Of a stretch of DNA of 64,000 nt, positions 16,115 to 24,980 are shown in pieces (the first letter of the stretch is position 1; the number at the start of each line of letters is the position of its first letter). Source of the DNA: Arthrobacter rhizosphaerae (GTDB taxonomy: Bacteria; Actinomycetota; Actinomycetes; Actinomycetales; Micrococcaceae); assembly GCF_023062595.1 (NCBI RefSeq), contig NZ_JALLAN010000019.1, positions 29,269-93,268 of the forward strand. Direction: 5' to 3'. The notes below the pieces were generated by a model. It did no database searches and had not been told where the DNA came from. It saw only the letters and a program-made list of their open reading frames with translations. The position numbers and the translations under genes are program-made.

Positions 16115-17157
16115 CCTTGGCCCCTTGCCGGTCGCTGCTCCTGGTCCCGTTCCGCCGCCCCTTCAGGCTCTTGAGCCTGACCGGACCTGTCCCGGATGGC
16201 CGTGATGATCGCCGAGAAGTCCTTTCCCGCACCGCCTTCCGCCGCAAACCTATCGTAAATTTCGGACGCCAGTGGACCCACGCGCGCTGCGACCCCGGTG
16301 CTTTCCAGCGCGTTCAGTGCAAGCCTGAGGTCCTTGGCCATCAGTGACCCGGCGAACCCCGGCTCGTAGTCACGGTTGGCGGGGCTGGTGGGCACAGGGC
16401 CGGGAACGGGGCAATTGGTGGTCAGAGCCCAGCACTGTCCCGACGCGGCCGATGCAACATCGAAGAGAGCCTGGTGGGTGAGACCCAGTTTCTCCCCCAA
16501 AACAAACGCCTCACTCACGGCGATCATGGAAACGCCGAGGATCAGGTTGTTGCAGATTTTGGCGGCCTGACCAGCCCCGTGATCGCCGCAGTGGACAACC
16601 CGCTTGCCCATGACTTCCAGTAGCGGGCGGACCGCTTCGAAATCTTCCGGGAGAGCACCCACCATAAATGTCAGGGTTCCGGCCTCAGCCCCCACAACAC
16701 CCCCGGACACCGGCGCGTCCACCGAGCGGTGTCCCGCGTCCACCGCCAAAACCGCCGCCTCCCTGGCCTCATCCACATTGATGGTGGAGCAGTCCAGGAA
16801 CATGGTGCCGGGTGCTGCCACGGCCAGTAGCCCGGGTTCCCAGCCGCCTCCGGAGGAGAAGTCGCTCCCGGCGGAGAAGTCGCTGCCCGTTGCGGAGTCC
16901 CTTCCCCTGTACGCATCCAGGAGATGCTTGCCGCTGGGAAGCATGGTCAGCACCACAGCCGCTCCTTCGACGGCGGCAGCAGCCGTGTCCGCCGTCGGAA
17001 TTCCGTGACTGCGGGCGGATTCCAGGGCTGCTGGCATCACGTCGTAGCCCACTACCCGGTATCCGGCATTGACGAGGTTCAGGGCCATGGGAGCGCCCAT
17101 GTGTCCGAGGCCCAGGAAAGCAATGGTTCCCGCTCCGTTGGGTGATACCTCAGGCAT
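16111..17157 (-). CDS. mmsB: 3-hydroxyisobutyrate dehydrogenase
   Basis: Oxidises 3-hydroxyisobutyrate to methylmalonate semialdehyde with NAD+ in valine degradation. The 348-residue protein has the Rossmann motif AFLGLGHMGAPMALNLV, the substrate motif DAPVSGGVVGAEAGTL, catalytic Lys in GAGQAAKICNNLIL and the C-terminal KDLRLALN. It is longer than the usual ~295 residues because of two additions: a Ser/Gly/Asp-rich insertion near residue 86 containing the near-repeat GSDFSAGSDFSSGGG, and a charged C-terminal tail (EPEGAAERDQEQRPARGQG). It overlaps the hydrolase gene by 8 bases and the enoyl-CoA hydratase gene by 4. Confidence 0.92.
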   Translation of the reverse strand: MPEVSPNGAGTIAFLGLGHMGAPMALNLVNAGYRVVGYDVMPAALESARSHGIPTADTAAAAVEGAAVVLTMLPSGKHLLDAYRGRDSATGSDFSAGSDFSSGGGWEPGLLAVAAPGTMFLDCSTINVDEAREAAVLAVDAGHRSVDAPVSGGVVGAEAGTLTFMVGALPEDFEAVRPLLEVMGKRVVHCGDHGAGQAAKICNNLILGVSMIAVSEAFVLGEKLGLTHQALFDVASAASGQCWALTTNCPVPGPVPTSPANRDYEPGFAGSLMAKDLRLALNALESTGVAARVGPLASEIYDRFAAEGGAGKDFSAIITAIRDRSGQAQEPEGAAERDQEQRPARGQG

Positions 17158-18241
17158 TGTCCGTCTCCTTTACTGAAAGATTCAGCTCGCGATCCCCATG
17201 CGGCTCAAAATACCTCGCGACGTCGGCGTCCCGCACTTCTGCCAGTGTGGCCGGCAGCCAGTGCGGGTTCCTGTCCTTGTCTACTACCTGGGCCCGGATT
17301 CCCTCGCGAAAGTCAGGACCGGCCAGGAAATGCAGGCCCACCGTGAACTCCTGTGTCAGTGCCTGCTCAAGAGTCATTCCCCGTGCTCTTCGCAACGACT
17401 CCAGCGCAACCTTCACGGCGGTGGGCGACTTCGACCCTATGGTCTCAGCGGCCTTGGCGGCTTCGCCACCGAAGACCAACAGCCGGCGGAGGATTCCTTC
17501 CACGTTGTTGCCTGCGTAGCATTCATCAATCCAGGTCCGCTGACCCGCCAGGACCGAGTCCGGGGCCCGTTCCGCAAAATGGCCGACGGCGTCTTCCGCT
17601 CTTTCGCTTTCCAGGGCGGCGGCCAGCGCCGGCAGGTTTTCCGAGCGGATAAAGTGGTCGGCCAGCCCAAGGAACAAGGCATCGGCACCGTCCAGGTGAG
17701 CCCCGGTCAGGGCAGCATGGGCGCCCGTCTCGCCCGGCGAGCGCGAGAGCAGCAGAGTACCGCCGACGTCGGGCACAAAACCGATGGTTGTCTCCGGCAT
17801 ACCTGTCCGCGTGCGCTCCGTGACTATCCGGACAGAGCCATGCGCCGAGATCCCCACGCCTCCGCCCAACACCAATCCGTCCATGAACGCGACATACGGC
17901 TTGGCGTACCGGGCAATCATGGCGTTCAGCCGATACTCCGCTTCCCAGAAGTCAGCCGTCGCGGATCCTCCCGTGAGCATGTCACGGTAAATGGCCACGA
18001 TATCCCCGCCGGCGCACAGACCCCGGTCACCGGAACCCCGGACCAACACGGTGGAAACGGTGTCGTCGTCGGCCCAGTCAGCAAGCTGTCCCAGCATGGC
18101 GTGAACCATGCTTGCCGTGAGTGCATTGACGGCCTTGGGACGGTTCAGGGTGATGATGCCAAGGTGCCCCCGTTTTTCAGCGAGCACCTCCTCCAGCGTG
18201 CTGCTTCCCGGGCCGTTGCCTGCCGGGCCACTGCCGGGCAT
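17150..18241 (-). CDS. 3-hydroxyisobutyryl-CoA hydrolase
   Basis: Hydrolyses 3-hydroxyisobutyryl-CoA to the free acid and CoA in valine degradation. The 363-residue crotonase-superfamily protein has the hydrolase-type extended C-terminus. Key segments are RGSGDRGLCAGGDIVAIYRD, FMDGLVLGGGVGISAHGS with GFVPDVGGTLLLSRSPG, and C-terminal DFREGIRAQVVDKDRNPHW, which is diagnostic of the hydrolase rather than plain hydratases. A short Gly/Pro-rich N-terminus precedes the core. Its ATG shares one base with the mmsA stop (TGATG), and its end overlaps mmsB. Confidence 0.92.
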   Translation of the reverse strand: MPGSGPAGNGPGSSTLEEVLAEKRGHLGIITLNRPKAVNALTASMVHAMLGQLADWADDDTVSTVLVRGSGDRGLCAGGDIVAIYRDMLTGGSATADFWEAEYRLNAMIARYAKPYVAFMDGLVLGGGVGISAHGSVRIVTERTRTGMPETTIGFVPDVGGTLLLSRSPGETGAHAALTGAHLDGADALFLGLADHFIRSENLPALAAALESERAEDAVGHFAERAPDSVLAGQRTWIDECYAGNNVEGILRRLLVFGGEAAKAAETIGSKSPTAVKVALESLRRARGMTLEQALTQEFTVGLHFLAGPDFREGIRAQVVDKDRNPHWLPATLAEVRDADVARYFEPHGDRELNLSVKETDNA

Positions 18242-19740
18242 CAGCTTCCTTCCGGCATGATGAAGCTGGCACCCTGCCGGACGCCCGAAGGCCAGCGCGT
18301 GGTCACGGTCTTGGTCTTGGTGTAGAAACGGAACGCGTCAGCGCCGTGCTGGTTGAGGTCCCCGAACCCGGAGGCTTTCCAGCCGCCGAAGGTGTAGTAA
18401 GCGATCGGCACGGGGATCGGCACGTTGATTCCTACCATTCCCACCTGAACACGGCTCGCGAAATCCCTGGCTGCATCTCCATCCCGCGTGAAGATGGCCA
18501 CGCCATTGCCGAATTCGTGCTCGCTGCAGAGCCGTAGTGCCTCCTCGTAATCCCCGGCGCGGACCACGCTGAGCACCGGGCCGAAAATCTCTTCCTGGTA
18601 GATTTTCATGTCCTTGGTGACGTTATCGAAGAGGGTCGGACCCACCCAGAAGCCGTTTTCGTACCCTTCGACTGTGAGCCCCCGGCCGTCCGCAAGGAGG
18701 GTGGCTCCCTGATCGACGCCGGACTGGATGTAGCCCTCGATCCGCTCTTTGGCGGAGGCTGCAACAACAGGGCCGAAGTCCGAGTCCTTGTCCAGGCTGT
18801 GGCCTACCCTGAGGGCCTTGACGCGTTCCTCGAGCTTCGCCACGAGGGCATCGGCTGTCTCCTGCCCGACAGGCACCGCCACAGAAACGGCCATACAGCG
18901 TTCGCCCGCGGAGCCGTAGCCGGCCCCGATCAGGGCATCGGCGGCCATCTCCAGATCCGCGTCGGGCAGGATCACCATGTGGTTCTTGGCCCCGCCGAAG
19001 CACTGTGCCCGTTTGCCGTGAGCGGCAGCCGTTGCGTAGATATATTGGGCAATCGGAGTTGAACCAACAAAACCGATCGCTTTCACCCGCTGATCCTCCA
19101 GCAGCGAATCCACCGCTTCCTTGTCCCCGTTGACCACGTTGAAGACGCCGTCAGGAACCCCTGCCTCGCTGTACAGTTCGGCGAGCCGCAGCGGGACCGA
19201 GGGATCACGCTCGGAGGGCTTGAGGATAAAGGCGTTTCCCGCGGCGAGGGCCGGGCCGGACTTCCACAGCGGAATCATTGCAGGGAAGTTGAAAGGTGTT
19301 ATGCCGGCGACCACACCCAGCGGCTGCCGCAGTGAGTGGACATCGATGCCTGCACCGGCGTCGTCGGAAAATTCGCCCTTAAGCAGATGCGGGGCTCCGG
19401 CGGCGAACTCCACCACCTCCACGCCGCGCTGAATGTCCCCTCTGGCATCGGGGAGGGTCTTGCCGTGTTCGGAGGCCAGCAATCTGGCCAGTTCGTCCAT
19501 GTTCCGGTTGACGAGTTCCACGAACCGGAGCAATATCCGTCCGCGCCGCTGCGGGTTCATCGCCGCCCACTCAGGCTGTGCCTTTTCCGCGCTCGCTATG
19601 GCCCGGCTGACTTCATCCCGCGCAGCCAGTGCCAGCCGGGCTTGCACTTCGCCCGTGCAGGGATCGTAGACCTCTCCCCAGCGTCCTGAGGTACCTTCCA
19701 CCCGTTGCCCGTCAATGTAATGGCCTAGCTCGCGAACCAT
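18241..19740 (-). CDS. mmsA: Methylmalonate-semialdehyde dehydrogenase (CoA-acylating)
   Basis: Converts methylmalonate semialdehyde, NAD+ and CoA to propionyl-CoA and CO2, the last step of distal valine catabolism. It has 499 residues, as usual for the family. It carries ITPFNFPAMIPLWKSGPALA, the NAD-binding FVGSTPIAQYIY, and the catalytic cysteine in GSAGERCMAVS, the MMSDH-type motif in place of the common GQxC. ATG 19740 begins MVRELGHYIDGQ, the normal N-terminus; 35 further in-frame codons upstream show no homology. It is the first gene of a four-gene operon with overlapping ends. The promoter must lie in 19741-19990, shared with the divergent xthA. Confidence 0.94.
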   Translation of the reverse strand: MVRELGHYIDGQRVEGTSGRWGEVYDPCTGEVQARLALAARDEVSRAIASAEKAQPEWAAMNPQRRGRILLRFVELVNRNMDELARLLASEHGKTLPDARGDIQRGVEVVEFAAGAPHLLKGEFSDDAGAGIDVHSLRQPLGVVAGITPFNFPAMIPLWKSGPALAAGNAFILKPSERDPSVPLRLAELYSEAGVPDGVFNVVNGDKEAVDSLLEDQRVKAIGFVGSTPIAQYIYATAAAHGKRAQCFGGAKNHMVILPDADLEMAADALIGAGYGSAGERCMAVSVAVPVGQETADALVAKLEERVKALRVGHSLDKDSDFGPVVAASAKERIEGYIQSGVDQGATLLADGRGLTVEGYENGFWVGPTLFDNVTKDMKIYQEEIFGPVLSVVRAGDYEEALRLCSEHEFGNGVAIFTRDGDAARDFASRVQVGMVGINVPIPVPIAYYTFGGWKASGFGDLNQHGADAFRFYTKTKTVTTRWPSGVRQGASFIMPEGS

Positions 19741-19992
19741 GATCGATGCTCCCTTGCATGTGGGTCCTGGAATGCCGGTCCGGCAACAGATGCGCGGTGA
19801 TCCCTGCCACCGGCACATTGTGAGCCCGGTGCACGTGTGACCCACGCCATCTGCTGCCGAATATACTCGGACTTCCTACTAAATTCCAGAGCGGTTACCG
19901 GTAGCTCGCTACCCTGCCTTGCCTGCCGGGGCAGCTGCCTGTGGGGCCCGCCGAGGGGGATCATGGGAGCCAAGTTCGGTAAGTTAGGAACT

Positions 19993-20799
19993 GTGAAGAT
20001 TGCTACCTGGAATGTGAACTCCCTCCGTGCCCGAGCCGACCGCGTTGAGGCGTGGCTTCGCCGCAGTGACTGCGATGTACTGGCTATCCAGGAGACCAAG
20101 TGCTCCGACGAGAACTTTCCCTGGGAGCTTTTCGAGCGGGACGGCTACGAAGTAGCCCACTTCGGGCTCAACCAGTGGAACGGCGTCGCTATCGCTTCCC
20201 GCGTAGGGATCGACGACGTCGAGCGCACCTTTTTGGACCAGCCGGTATTTGGCAAAGCCGGGAAAGATCCGGTGGCTGAGGCGCGTGCCATCGGCGCCAC
20301 CTGCGGCGGCATCAAAATCTGGAGCCTTTATGTTCCCAACGGACGGTCGCTCGACGACGAACATATGCCCTACAAGCTCAACTGGCTCAACACTCTCAAA
20401 ACCCACGCCGAGGGCTGGGTGACAGCAAACCCGGAGTCCCAGATTGCCCTCATGGGCGACTGGAACATCGCACCGCAGGATGAAGACGTCTGGGACATCG
20501 ACCTTTTCCTTTCGCAGGGTTACACCCACGTGAGCCCGCCCGAACGTGCTGCATTCCACGCCTTTGAAGCTGCCGGATACACCGACGTGGTCCGGCCCCA
20601 CACTCCCGGACCCGGCGTTTACACCTACTGGGACTACACCCAGCTCCGCTTCCCCAAGAAGGAAGGCATGCGGATCGACTTCGTCCTGGCCTCTCCTGCC
20701 CTGGCTGCAAGGGTCACGGGGGCTTCGATCGACAGGGAAGAACGCAAGGGCAAGGGTGCTTCGGACCATGCGCCGGTTATTGTTGAGTTGACCGACTGA
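19993..20799 (+). CDS. xthA: Exodeoxyribonuclease III / AP endonuclease
   Basis: A base-excision-repair nuclease that cuts at abasic sites and degrades 3' ends. The 268-residue endonuclease/exonuclease/phosphatase-fold protein has TWNVNSLRAR (Asn), IQETKCSD (Glu metal ligand), YVPNGRSLDDE, LMGDWNIAPQDEDVWD (Asp, Asn) and the C-terminal SDHAPVIVEL (Asp-His). Length equals that of E. coli XthA when GTG 19993 (VKIATWNVN) is used. An in-frame ATG at 19963 with GGGGA upstream would add ten residues and is an alternative. It is divergent from mmsA and followed after 37 bases by a conserved hypothetical gene. Confidence 0.93.
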   Translation: MKIATWNVNSLRARADRVEAWLRRSDCDVLAIQETKCSDENFPWELFERDGYEVAHFGLNQWNGVAIASRVGIDDVERTFLDQPVFGKAGKDPVAEARAIGATCGGIKIWSLYVPNGRSLDDEHMPYKLNWLNTLKTHAEGWVTANPESQIALMGDWNIAPQDEDVWDIDLFLSQGYTHVSPPERAAFHAFEAAGYTDVVRPHTPGPGVYTYWDYTQLRFPKKEGMRIDFVLASPALAARVTGASIDREERKGKGASDHAPVIVELTD

Positions 20800-20836
20800 T
20801 GAGCCGCACGCAGGGGATGATGGGGAGGTGGCTGCA

Positions 20837-21718
20837 ATGACCGGCAACCTTTACCGGGGACAGGCCGGCCTGCCCTTCTCCTCAACCCTGCGTATCTACG
20901 AGCCGCTGACTGCTTTTCCGGAAGAGCAGCGCGCCGCGATCAGGGCATCCGCCGCCCGTGCCAAATCACGGGCCGCTGTGGAAAACGCCGAACTCCTCGC
21001 ATCGTTGGGACGCATCACCAGGCCAGGCGGGGATCCGTTCCCCACCGGGCGCACCGACCTTGTTCGGGTGATGCCCCTTGCCGGAAAGCCCGACGGCGAT
21101 ACCCCCGAGGGGAAGCCCTCCGTCACGCTGTTGTACTGCCCCAGCCAGTTGGTTCTCCGGGCAGGCCTGGCGGCGAATGCGCTGATGGAAGGCATCCACG
21201 GCCCGCTGGCTGAACTGCTGATCGCGGAGGAACAGCGGGACCGCCATCAGGAACGGATAGACCTGGTGAAGGCCAAGGAAGGCGTAGGCAAGGTTCACAC
21301 CCGCGCATCCACCTGGGGAATCCCGTTCAGCTGGTTCTCGCTTTTTCAGGAGTCCGACCACAAGGATGTGGTGGAATCAGGCGGCCGCATCCTCACCGTT
21401 CGTGTGCGGGCCAATATCGCTGACGCCCTCGAACGTGTCCGATACGCGGTGGCAAACCTTGCATTGGCGGCGCCGGACCTGGATATGCTCGATGATCTTG
21501 CCCAGCTGACTGAATGGCTGGAACTTTTCCACGCCGACTCCTGGGTGGAACTCGATTACGGAGCGGTAGCGGACAAGGTGTACCCCGACGACTCCCCCAT
21601 GGATGTCCGCCTTGGCATTGAATGCCTGGCCGAGGGTGACATGACCGGCGCTGCCGCAGCCTACCGCCGGCTGGCTTCCCGCTGGATCCCCATCCGGCAG
21701 CTGGCGCGTGCGTCCTAG
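20837..21718 (+). CDS. Conserved actinobacterial hypothetical protein (DUF8083-like)
   Basis: A 293-residue soluble protein with no signal or membrane segment that I recognise as a conserved actinobacterial family without known function. Distinct stretches are YRGQAGLPFSSTLRIYEPL at the N-terminus, HTRASTWGIPFSWFSLFQ in the centre and TEWLELFHADSWVELDYG near the C-terminus. The central part suggests an alpha/beta fold, but I see no catalytic motif. ATG 20837 has GGAGG 8 bases upstream. It probably follows xthA in one transcript. Its TAG stop overlaps the convergent LacI gene's TAG in the palindrome CTAG (21715-21718). Confidence 0.75.
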   Translation: MTGNLYRGQAGLPFSSTLRIYEPLTAFPEEQRAAIRASAARAKSRAAVENAELLASLGRITRPGGDPFPTGRTDLVRVMPLAGKPDGDTPEGKPSVTLLYCPSQLVLRAGLAANALMEGIHGPLAELLIAEEQRDRHQERIDLVKAKEGVGKVHTRASTWGIPFSWFSLFQESDHKDVVESGGRILTVRVRANIADALERVRYAVANLALAAPDLDMLDDLAQLTEWLELFHADSWVELDYGAVADKVYPDDSPMDVRLGIECLAEGDMTGAAAAYRRLASRWIPIRQLARAS

Positions 21719-22809
21719 GCAGAGACCGGCCGGGGCTCCCGGCGTGGGGTTGCCCCGTGAGCCGGCGGGGGCGCCGTCGTCGAACGAACAATAAGCTGGT
21801 GCGGCGCAACCATGGAGTGAACGGATCCCGTGCGGCCATCGAGTTCATCCAGCAGCATCTTGGTTGCCAGTTCGGCCTGCACATCCGGGCGTTGGCCAAC
21901 GGTGGTCAAGCCCAATGTGACAGAGAAATCGTGATCGTCAATGCCGATCACGGAAAGATCCTCAGGGACCCGCACTCCCCGGCGGTTGGCCTCAAAAATA
22001 ACTCCCATGGCCATTTCATCGGATGCGCAGAAAATGGCTGTCGGCTTGGGACCGGCAGTGTCCCATAGCTTGATGAACGCCTGCTGCCCGCTCCTGACGG
22101 TGAAGTCGCCCACCTCGTCCCACTCCGGACGCAGGTCAAGGCCGGATGCGGTCATCACGTCCTGGAAGGCCTTGATGCGGACTCTGGGGACGTCGAAATT
22201 CAGGTCCGTCTCGTCGTCGCCATGGAGCAGGGCGATGTCCTTGTGGCCCAGGCTGATGAGGTGACGGACAGCGGTGGAGGCGGCGGCATAGTCATCAATG
22301 CCGATATATGCGCACTCCTCCACATGGCCGCCGACCACTACCAAGGGAATATCGATTTTCTGAAGATGGCTGAGTTCTTCGTGGGTCAGCGCCATACACA
22401 GGACCAGCAAGGCATCAATTTGCTTGTAAACCATGGTCCTGCTGAAGAGACGCTCACGGTTGCTGCCGTGCCCGCCCAGGTTGAACAGGGACAGGTTGTA
22501 CTGCCTGGCATGCAGCTCCCGGTCAGCTCCCTCAATGGCTTTGGAGAAGAACCAGCGGCTCACGAACGGCGCGAGCACACCAATGGTCTTGGTGCGGCCG
22601 GTGGCGAGTCCGGAGGCCGAGGAGGAGGCAACGTAGCCAAGCTCCGCGGCAACGCGCAGGATCTTCTCCCGCGTGGTGGGCGACACCCTGGGCAGTCCCC
22701 GGACCGCCCGTGACACAGTGGCCGTGGACACTCCTGCGGCAGCTGCCACGTCCTCAATGCTGACACCGGAATGGCCGCCCCGTTGAGCCCTCTCAGATGT
22801 CCGTGCCAC
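21715..22809 (-). CDS. LacI-family transcriptional regulator of the adjacent sugar ABC operon
   Basis: A 364-residue repressor. The N-terminal LacI headpiece is SIEDVAAAAGVSTATVSRAV with hinge GYVASSSASGLATGR. It is followed by the periplasmic-binding-protein-like sensor (PTAIFCASDEMAMGV, IGIDDHDFSVTLGLTTVGQ). The family binds a sugar or sugar phosphate and releases a CG-centred palindrome. It lies downstream of the importer genes in the same direction after a 144-base gap. A canonical LacI site (26403-26416) precedes the binding-protein gene, so local control is likely. The Pro/Ala/Arg-rich tail is unremarkable. Confidence 0.9.
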   Translation of the reverse strand: MARTSERAQRGGHSGVSIEDVAAAAGVSTATVSRAVRGLPRVSPTTREKILRVAAELGYVASSSASGLATGRTKTIGVLAPFVSRWFFSKAIEGADRELHARQYNLSLFNLGGHGSNRERLFSRTMVYKQIDALLVLCMALTHEELSHLQKIDIPLVVVGGHVEECAYIGIDDYAAASTAVRHLISLGHKDIALLHGDDETDLNFDVPRVRIKAFQDVMTASGLDLRPEWDEVGDFTVRSGQQAFIKLWDTAGPKPTAIFCASDEMAMGVIFEANRRGVRVPEDLSVIGIDDHDFSVTLGLTTVGQRPDVQAELATKMLLDELDGRTGSVHSMVAPHQLIVRSTTAPPPAHGATPRREPRPVSA

Positions 22810-22953
22810 GATCTCCCCTTATTCGGCTATGCCGCGGAAGTCGCTGCTGTGCTCCCTGTCCGCAACAAATGAGTCTAGTGCCCGCGCTCCAGCTGGGCCG
22901 CCTGAGGTCCGTAAGTTACAGACGGCACAGCCGGAAGCGGGTCATACAGAGGA

Positions 22954-23922
22954 TCAGCCCTTGAGGCCACCGGCAAGCAGACCTCGTACGAAGTAGCGCT
23001 GGAGGGCGAAGAAGACGCCCAACGGAATAATGATGGACACGAAGGCAGCTGCGGGGTTCAGGTAGTCCCTCGCGCCGCGTGTGCCGGAAATTTCCGCAAG
23101 CCGCTGGGTAATAGGAGCAACGTCCGGAGTTCCGCCGGAGAAGACCAAAGCCACCAGCAAGTCATTCCACACCCACAGGAACTGGAAAATCGCCAGGGAA
23201 GCCAGAGCCGGAACAGACAGTGGCAGGATGATTCGCCAGAAGATTGTAGTGTGCCCCGCCCCATCGACCCTTGCTGCCTCAATCACTTCCCCGGGGATCT
23301 CGGAAATGAAGTTGTGCAACAGGAAGATGCCCAACGGCAAACCAAAGATCGTGTGGGCAATCCACAGCTGGGTATAGGACCCGGCTGGCAGTTGCAGGAC
23401 TTGGGTAAAGAGCTGCAGCAGAGGAATCAGCGCCATCTGCAGGGGGACAATCTGCAACGCGAAAACGAAGATAAACATCGCGTGGCGCCCCCTGAAATTA
23501 CCCCAGGCGAAGATGTAAGCCGCCATCGATGCCAGCACCAGGACGAACAACGTGACGGGGATGACGATGGCGGTTGAGTTGATCAAGTACTGGGACAGAT
23601 TGGGTGACTGCGACCCTGCAGCGGCGGTCGCATCGACATAGTTCTTGAAAGTGAACTGCCCGTCAAAAAAGGCATTCCACCAGCCGTCGGAGCGGGGGCC
23701 CACCTGTTTTGCGGCCGGACGGAACGATTGAACGAAAAGGCCGAAAGTGGGCACAGTCCAGATTGCGGCAATGATGAGGGCGGCAGCGGTGGCAAAAGGC
23801 GAGGTGAGCTTGGTTTTCACACGGCGCATGATGGGCTCATCGGCGGCGTGGATGCCCTTCTCGCCAAGAGGAAGACCAACCAGGGCCTTATCTGCCTCGT
23901 CCCGTGCTGGCGTGGCGGTCAT
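22954..23922 (-). CDS. Sugar ABC transporter permease (MalG type)
   Basis: Inner-membrane permease of 322 residues with six predicted helices and a longer cytosolic N-terminus. The EAA loop EVIEAARVDGAGHTTIFWRI, which docks the ATPase, is intact. The C-terminus QRYFVRGLLAGGLKG is the usual MalG-type ending. It overlaps the MalF-type gene by 4 bases. No ATPase gene is nearby, so the importer probably uses a shared MsiK/MalK-type ATPase encoded elsewhere, as is common in actinobacteria. I judge the substrate to be an alpha-glucoside or similar oligosaccharide from overall resemblance to AglE/F/G only. Confidence 0.9.
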   Translation of the reverse strand: MTATPARDEADKALVGLPLGEKGIHAADEPIMRRVKTKLTSPFATAAALIIAAIWTVPTFGLFVQSFRPAAKQVGPRSDGWWNAFFDGQFTFKNYVDATAAAGSQSPNLSQYLINSTAIVIPVTLFVLVLASMAAYIFAWGNFRGRHAMFIFVFALQIVPLQMALIPLLQLFTQVLQLPAGSYTQLWIAHTIFGLPLGIFLLHNFISEIPGEVIEAARVDGAGHTTIFWRIILPLSVPALASLAIFQFLWVWNDLLVALVFSGGTPDVAPITQRLAEISGTRGARDYLNPAAAFVSIIIPLGVFFALQRYFVRGLLAGGLKG

Positions 23923-24884
23923 CGGATCTCCCTTTGCTGACGAAGTACGCGTGCGTTGTAAACGACGATGGGTAGGACCAAAAGGAAAAGTACAAGGGCC
24001 AAGGCGGCACCACGGCCGGGTTCGTCGGCGCGGAAAGCCTGTGTGTACATTTCATTGGCCACCACAGAGGTCTCGAAGTTACCGGCCGTCATGGTGCGGA
24101 CAATATCGAACACCTTGAGGGTGGCAATGGTGATGGTGGTCAGCACCACAACCAAAGATCCACGGATCCCCGGGATGGTGACGTTACGGAACTGCTGCCA
24201 CGGGTTGGCTCCATCAAGCCTTGCCGCCTCAACAAGTTCCACGGGGACACCCTTAATAGCGGCTGACAGGATCACCATGGCGAAACCTGTCTGGATCCAA
24301 ACCATGACGATGATCAGGAAGATGGTGTTTTCCGGAGCATCGAGGAGGAACTGTTTGGGATCCATCCCAACTGCCACACGCAGTGCGTTCAGCACGCCCG
24401 TTTGTTCGATGCCGGCGCCGCGGAAGTCGTAGACCAGCTTCCAGATAACGCCTGCACCCACGAATGAGATGGCCATGGGCATGAATACCAGGGCCTTCAG
24501 GATCCTCTCGCCCCGCGCTTTGTCGATGAAGACCGCATAGGCGAGGCCGAAGACTGTTGATAGCAGGGGGACGAGTACGGTCCAGATAACGGTGTTCCGC
24601 AGCGTGATGACCGCCTCAGGCTGGGTAAACATCCAGACGAAGTTGTCCACTCCGTTCGGCGTCCCCTTGGCGTCTGTAAATGCCAGGTACGACGTCTGGA
24701 CCGCAGGATAGACCAGCCCGACGATCATCAGGATGGCCGCCGGCGCTAGAAAGCCGATGACTGTAACTTTATCTCTTGTTGATTTTGGTGCCCTGTCCAC
24801 AAGCAGCATGATGAGCCCGATGACGGCTGCGAAAGCCGCGATCGCGATCCCTACTTGGAGAAGTTTCCCTCCGACGAATTCCAT
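23919..24884 (-). CDS. Sugar ABC transporter permease (MalF type)
   Basis: Inner-membrane permease of about 321 residues. After a first hydrophobic helix and the charged segment DRAPKSTRDKV, it has the MalF-like core and the EAA loop VELVEAARLDGANPWQQFRN. ATG 24884 has GGAGG 6 bases upstream; a TTG two codons earlier would sit on the ribosome site. It pairs with the MalG-type permease (4-base overlap) and follows the binding-protein gene after 96 bases. Confidence 0.9.
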   Translation of the reverse strand: MEFVGGKLLQVGIAIAAFAAVIGLIMLLVDRAPKSTRDKVTVIGFLAPAAILMIVGLVYPAVQTSYLAFTDAKGTPNGVDNFVWMFTQPEAVITLRNTVIWTVLVPLLSTVFGLAYAVFIDKARGERILKALVFMPMAISFVGAGVIWKLVYDFRGAGIEQTGVLNALRVAVGMDPKQFLLDAPENTIFLIIVMVWIQTGFAMVILSAAIKGVPVELVEAARLDGANPWQQFRNVTIPGIRGSLVVVLTTITIATLKVFDIVRTMTAGNFETSVVANEMYTQAFRADEPGRGAALALVLFLLVLPIVVYNARVLRQQREIR

Positions 24885-24980
24885 GGCCAACCTCCGGGGT
24901 GTGCGTGGATGAGTTGATTGAAGGCAAAATGCTGCGTTCCCCCACGGGTGCTTGAGCAGGGGAACGCAGCATCGCAGCTG

